A DNA stretch of 64,000 nt, from the NCBI GenBank assembly GCA_951799405.1, contig OX637354.1, forward strand, positions 2,356,001 to 2,420,000. The letters are read 5' to 3'. Made by a program: the position numbers and the translations under genes. The stretch comes from Agapetus fuscipes (lineage: Eukaryota > Arthropoda > Insecta > Trichoptera > Glossosomatidae). The stretch's first letter is position 1; every line of letters begins with the position of its first letter. Shown piece after piece: positions 61,425 to 64,000 of the stretch. The notes beneath the pieces are model-generated. The model was not told the DNA's origin, made no database searches, and saw only the letters and a program-made list of their open reading frames with translations.

Positions 61425-63107
61425 AGGCTAGTTCGCACAAGGCCACTGATTTAGTCAAGTAACGAGTAATTTAGTAGTGGGCGGGGCGCTACTCGCCCGT
61501 GAAGCGTTCGCATTACGGTCCAGTACAGTACACAAGTGCGAAGTTGGCTGCAGAAAGCCCTTTCTATAATGGCGGAAAATTTGAATTGGCTGCAGTTTGA
61601 AAATATTAATTGAGTATTAAAATCATGTTATTATAAAGCCCTTTAAATTGGCTATGGTTTGGTAATATTAACTGATTTATGCCCGGCCACCTAGCTAGGA
61701 GCCTGTTTAGCAAACAACTTCGAAACTCGACTTTTGTAAATTCGAAATGTATTTTATGGTTTATAAAATAATATACACATTTTAAATAAAAACAACACAT
61801 GACTATTTGATGTTTTTAATAATATCTACCATTTACGCTGCAAACATTATTTTTTAATTGAATTTTTATCTTTTCAATGATGTGTACAAAGTATATTTTG
61901 TATGCACACACTATAATACGGCTCGTAGTCTGCAGCTGCATTCAGATTCATTTCTTTGTTGCGTTTTTCGTTGTTGACAATTAACATCAATATTCGACAT
62001 GTAAAATCGGCATTTCAAATACACGGCGGTCACCAATCAATTATCAAGTTAAAGAAGAAACATGGTTCAACTTTTCAGAGGCTGACCGCGAGAAACTTGT
62101 TCAATCCTGCTACATACGCCTCTCACGTCTGTCACAGATACCAGTTGATGGCTTACAGTGGCATAAAATTGTAATGCCTCTAATCAGTTATCCTCGTGTG
62201 TCACTGAATTGTTTCTGTACAAAACAATAAGTAACAATCCATCTGAAGGATATCATAAGGCCTGTGATATGACAAATTTATGGTAGGTACCTATAAACAT
62301 CGATCAATGTAAAAGATCGATGTTTTTAAATACGTAATAAATTCATGGACGATAATATTTATTTCCACAACATCTTTACCAAAACTATATTTGTACAGCT
62401 CTATTGTCCGAAAACTTAAAAATTACTACAATTTCATCCAGCAAGGAGCTACATGATTGTATTTTTGACAGCTGATATCCGCACCAAAAATCGATGTCAT
62501 ACTATTCTTATCGAAAAAAAATTACCTTCCTCAAAACTTTTTGGACGTAGATAAGTCCTAGCAACTTCTATATTCTCAAGAGTTTCTAAAAAACCAAGGA
62601 TATCGGTGTGCATATCCACTTATTTACAGTTTAAACATGACATAACCTCACTGACAGGTCGCTAAGTTTAGGGAGCGGAACATTGGGCTCGCAAATATAA
62701 GAAGTTCTTAAGTACTTAAATATTTTTAAACAGCACTTTATCTTAAAATATTCTTGCTGAAAACGGGCATTATCTTTTCAAACTGCAGCCAATTTAAATT
62801 GCCGCCATTCTTGCATTTCCGTTTCCCCGCCAAGAGTGAGCGGCCAATGGCGCGGCCGCTAATAAACTCGACTCGGACTCGGGCTTTTCCGTGGCTCTTC
62901 GGACTCGGACTTTTCCGTGGCTTCTCGGCAACACTCGCCCACGGACGGTGGGCGGGGCCGCTACTTGCCCGAAAAAATAGAATGAAATGGATCGGCTTGA
63001 CTAAACCATTGACTTAACTACTGGACTAAATTGTTGGGGTTCGCACACGTTTAGCCACTAAATTACTCGTTACTTGGCTAAATTACTCGCCTTGTCCGAA
63101 CCAGCCA
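61425..63107. mobile_element. PIF/Harbinger-like element, 1.68 kb
   Basis: TTA at 61422-61424 and 63108-63110. Ends AGGCTAGTTCGCACAAGGCC and complement-type TTGTCCGAACCAGCCA; inside them TAACGAGTAATTTAGTAG pairs with CTAAATTACTCGTTA. A second inverted block pairs AATTGGCTGCAGTTTGAAAA (about 61583) with TTTTCAAACTGCAGCCAATT (about 62775). No intact transposase; 62020-62170 has short readable stretches only. Confidence 0.8.
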
Positions 63108-63234
63108 TTAGTACGAGTTGCAAAACTTGAGTAATGTAAAGTTTACGGCAATTATTAAAAAGTGATTTCCCCAAAAATCTGCCGTTTTTGTTTGTTTGAA
63201 CTTGATTTTCTTCATCACTGTAACTCTTTTGCTA

Positions 63235-63833
63235 AGGGGCTGTCCATATATTACGTCATTCGCATTAAGGGGGGGGAGTCTGGTCTGCGGATGATGGCAA
63301 ATGATGTACGAGTACCAAAAGTGACGTCGTTCTTGTAAATACCAATTTCTACTAAATATTATGTAAGTAATATAATCTATAATCTATAATCTATAATCTA
63401 AGTTGCAAAGATATATTCATTTAAAGCTCTCAGATGTATGCCCACAAACCAACAAGTGTAGTTCGCGCTTACAAATGCTGAATGTGTACTTACAAATAAA
63501 ATCCAAACCTCAAATGAACATAAGCCCCACAACTTTTGCCGACCTTCCCTGAAACAGGGGTGACATTGGCAAAGTGAACCATTTTTTACAGTATGGGTGG
63601 TCAGCCTCATACCAACCTATAAATCAAGGAATATGAATAATAAATTACATTTAAATATAAAAAAGAACAAAACCTTACAAAGAAATATAACATTATTAAT
63701 AATTAAGCTCATCCATTATTACAGCAAGAGGGGGAAGGGGGGTCATTAGATAATTACTATAGGATGATTGTACGGGGACGGGGGGTCGAAAATCAGCCAA
63801 AATCGATGACGTAATTTATGGACGGCCCCTAAG
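63235..63833. mobile_element. MITE-1, second copy, split by V
   Basis: GGGGCTGTCCATATATTACG and CGTAATTTATGGACGGCCCC with TAA on both sides. Inverted relative to 4087-4384. The host sequence matches the uninterrupted version near 13995-14040. Confidence 0.85.
63373..63690 (-). mobile_element. V unit inside MITE-1
   Basis: TTATAGA-type tail (three units) to the GGTTGGTATGAGG head (minus strand), plus about 60 bp of spacer, the same as 8912-8965. Open V frame of about 70 codons. Confidence 0.8.
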
Positions 63834-63950
63834 ATCACAAAGTGGAAGAAACAAAAACGGCAGATTTTGGGAGAAATCGCGCTTTAATATTTTCCGTAAA
63901 CTTTACTTTTCTCAAGTTTTGCAACTCGTACTAAGGGTACAGAGCATCTT

Positions 63951-64000
63951 TAAGGAGGTCTTCCAGCGACCAGCTGATTGGTGATCTATCGGTATCTCTT
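63951..64000. other. Window edge
   Basis: Too short to assign. Confidence 0.3.

Larger units (their letters stand above)
61408..63950. mobile_element. Outer inverted-repeat element, split twice
   Basis: The left end GTACCCTTA is separated from GTACGAGTTGCAAAACTTGA by the 61425-63107 element. The right end reads TTTTGCAACTCGTACTAAGG, GTAC. Between them TTTACGG / CCGTAAA and AATCTGCCGTTTTTGTTTG / AAACAAAAACGGCAGATTTT pair as long inverted arms. Confidence 0.7.

Noticed and set aside
1..64000. Multi-gene bacterial-style system (operon, defence island, phage)
   Set aside because: There are no ribosome-binding sites, no clustered co-oriented ORFs and no such domains. Splice sites, SINEs and LINEs show an animal nuclear genome.

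Overview
This window reads as a stretch of an invertebrate (probably arthropod-like) nuclear genome. The basis is AT-rich DNA, no operons, a spliced gene with GT-AG borders, tRNA-derived SINEs, RTE-like and CR1/L2-like LINE 3' ends, Penelope-like ends and several MITE families. I cannot name the species. Most of the 64 kb is repeats. I see one clear host gene and one further terminal coding exon.

Genes. A two-exon short-chain dehydrogenase/reductase lies at 18747-20428 (+). It has an N-terminal membrane segment and the full set of SDR motifs, but also one reading-frame break in exon 1; a LINE fragment sits in its intron. At 49103-49201 (-) a splice acceptor leads into a 32-residue C-terminal coding exon of an unidentified gene. 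A diverged full-length 5S rRNA-like sequence is at 24807-24923 (-).

Repeat families (names are mine). R1, R2, R3 and R4 are RTE-like LINE families seen only as C-terminal/3' fragments. C1 and C2 are CR1/L2-like LINE 3' ends. V is a unit of about 250 bp, present in more than 40 copies or pieces. It ends in (TTAGA)n or TTATAGA repeats and is best explained as the 3' region of R4. SINE-A, SINE-B (heads and tails of types B1 and B2) and SINE-D have tRNA-like heads. MITE-1, -2 and -3, two TTA-flanked PIF/Harbinger-like elements, one hAT-like element, one long foldback element and one LTR-like repeat make up the DNA-transposon and LTR-like part. Penelope-like ends are scattered along the window, and many carry a hammerhead-ribozyme-like core.

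Layout. 1-5 kb: R1/R2 LINE ends, a Penelope-like end, V, MITE-1, and SINE-A split by MITE-2. 5-12 kb: SINE-A, C1, the first composite SINE B-A, R4/V, and an 8-bp-TSD insertion inside R4. 12-18.7 kb: Penelope-like ends, a hAT-like MITE, C2, V. 18.7-20.7 kb: the SDR gene. 20.8-28.8 kb: R4 with its V tail, R2, SINE-B, 5S-like, SINE-A, V. 29.0-30.5 kb: the foldback element. 31-45 kb: SINEs, V, MITE-3, two LTR-like copies, C2, R1/R2. 44.8-47.4 kb: composite SINE, MITE-3, PIF-like element. 48-53 kb: V-rich, with the terminal exon. 53-61 kb: nested LINEs, composite SINEs, a minisatellite, R1. 61.4-64 kb: a nested stack of at least four elements.

The most notable signals are a dimeric SINE amplified as a unit, hammerhead-like cores with covarying stem II at Penelope-like ends, and the nested stack at the right end. 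I found no multi-gene system.
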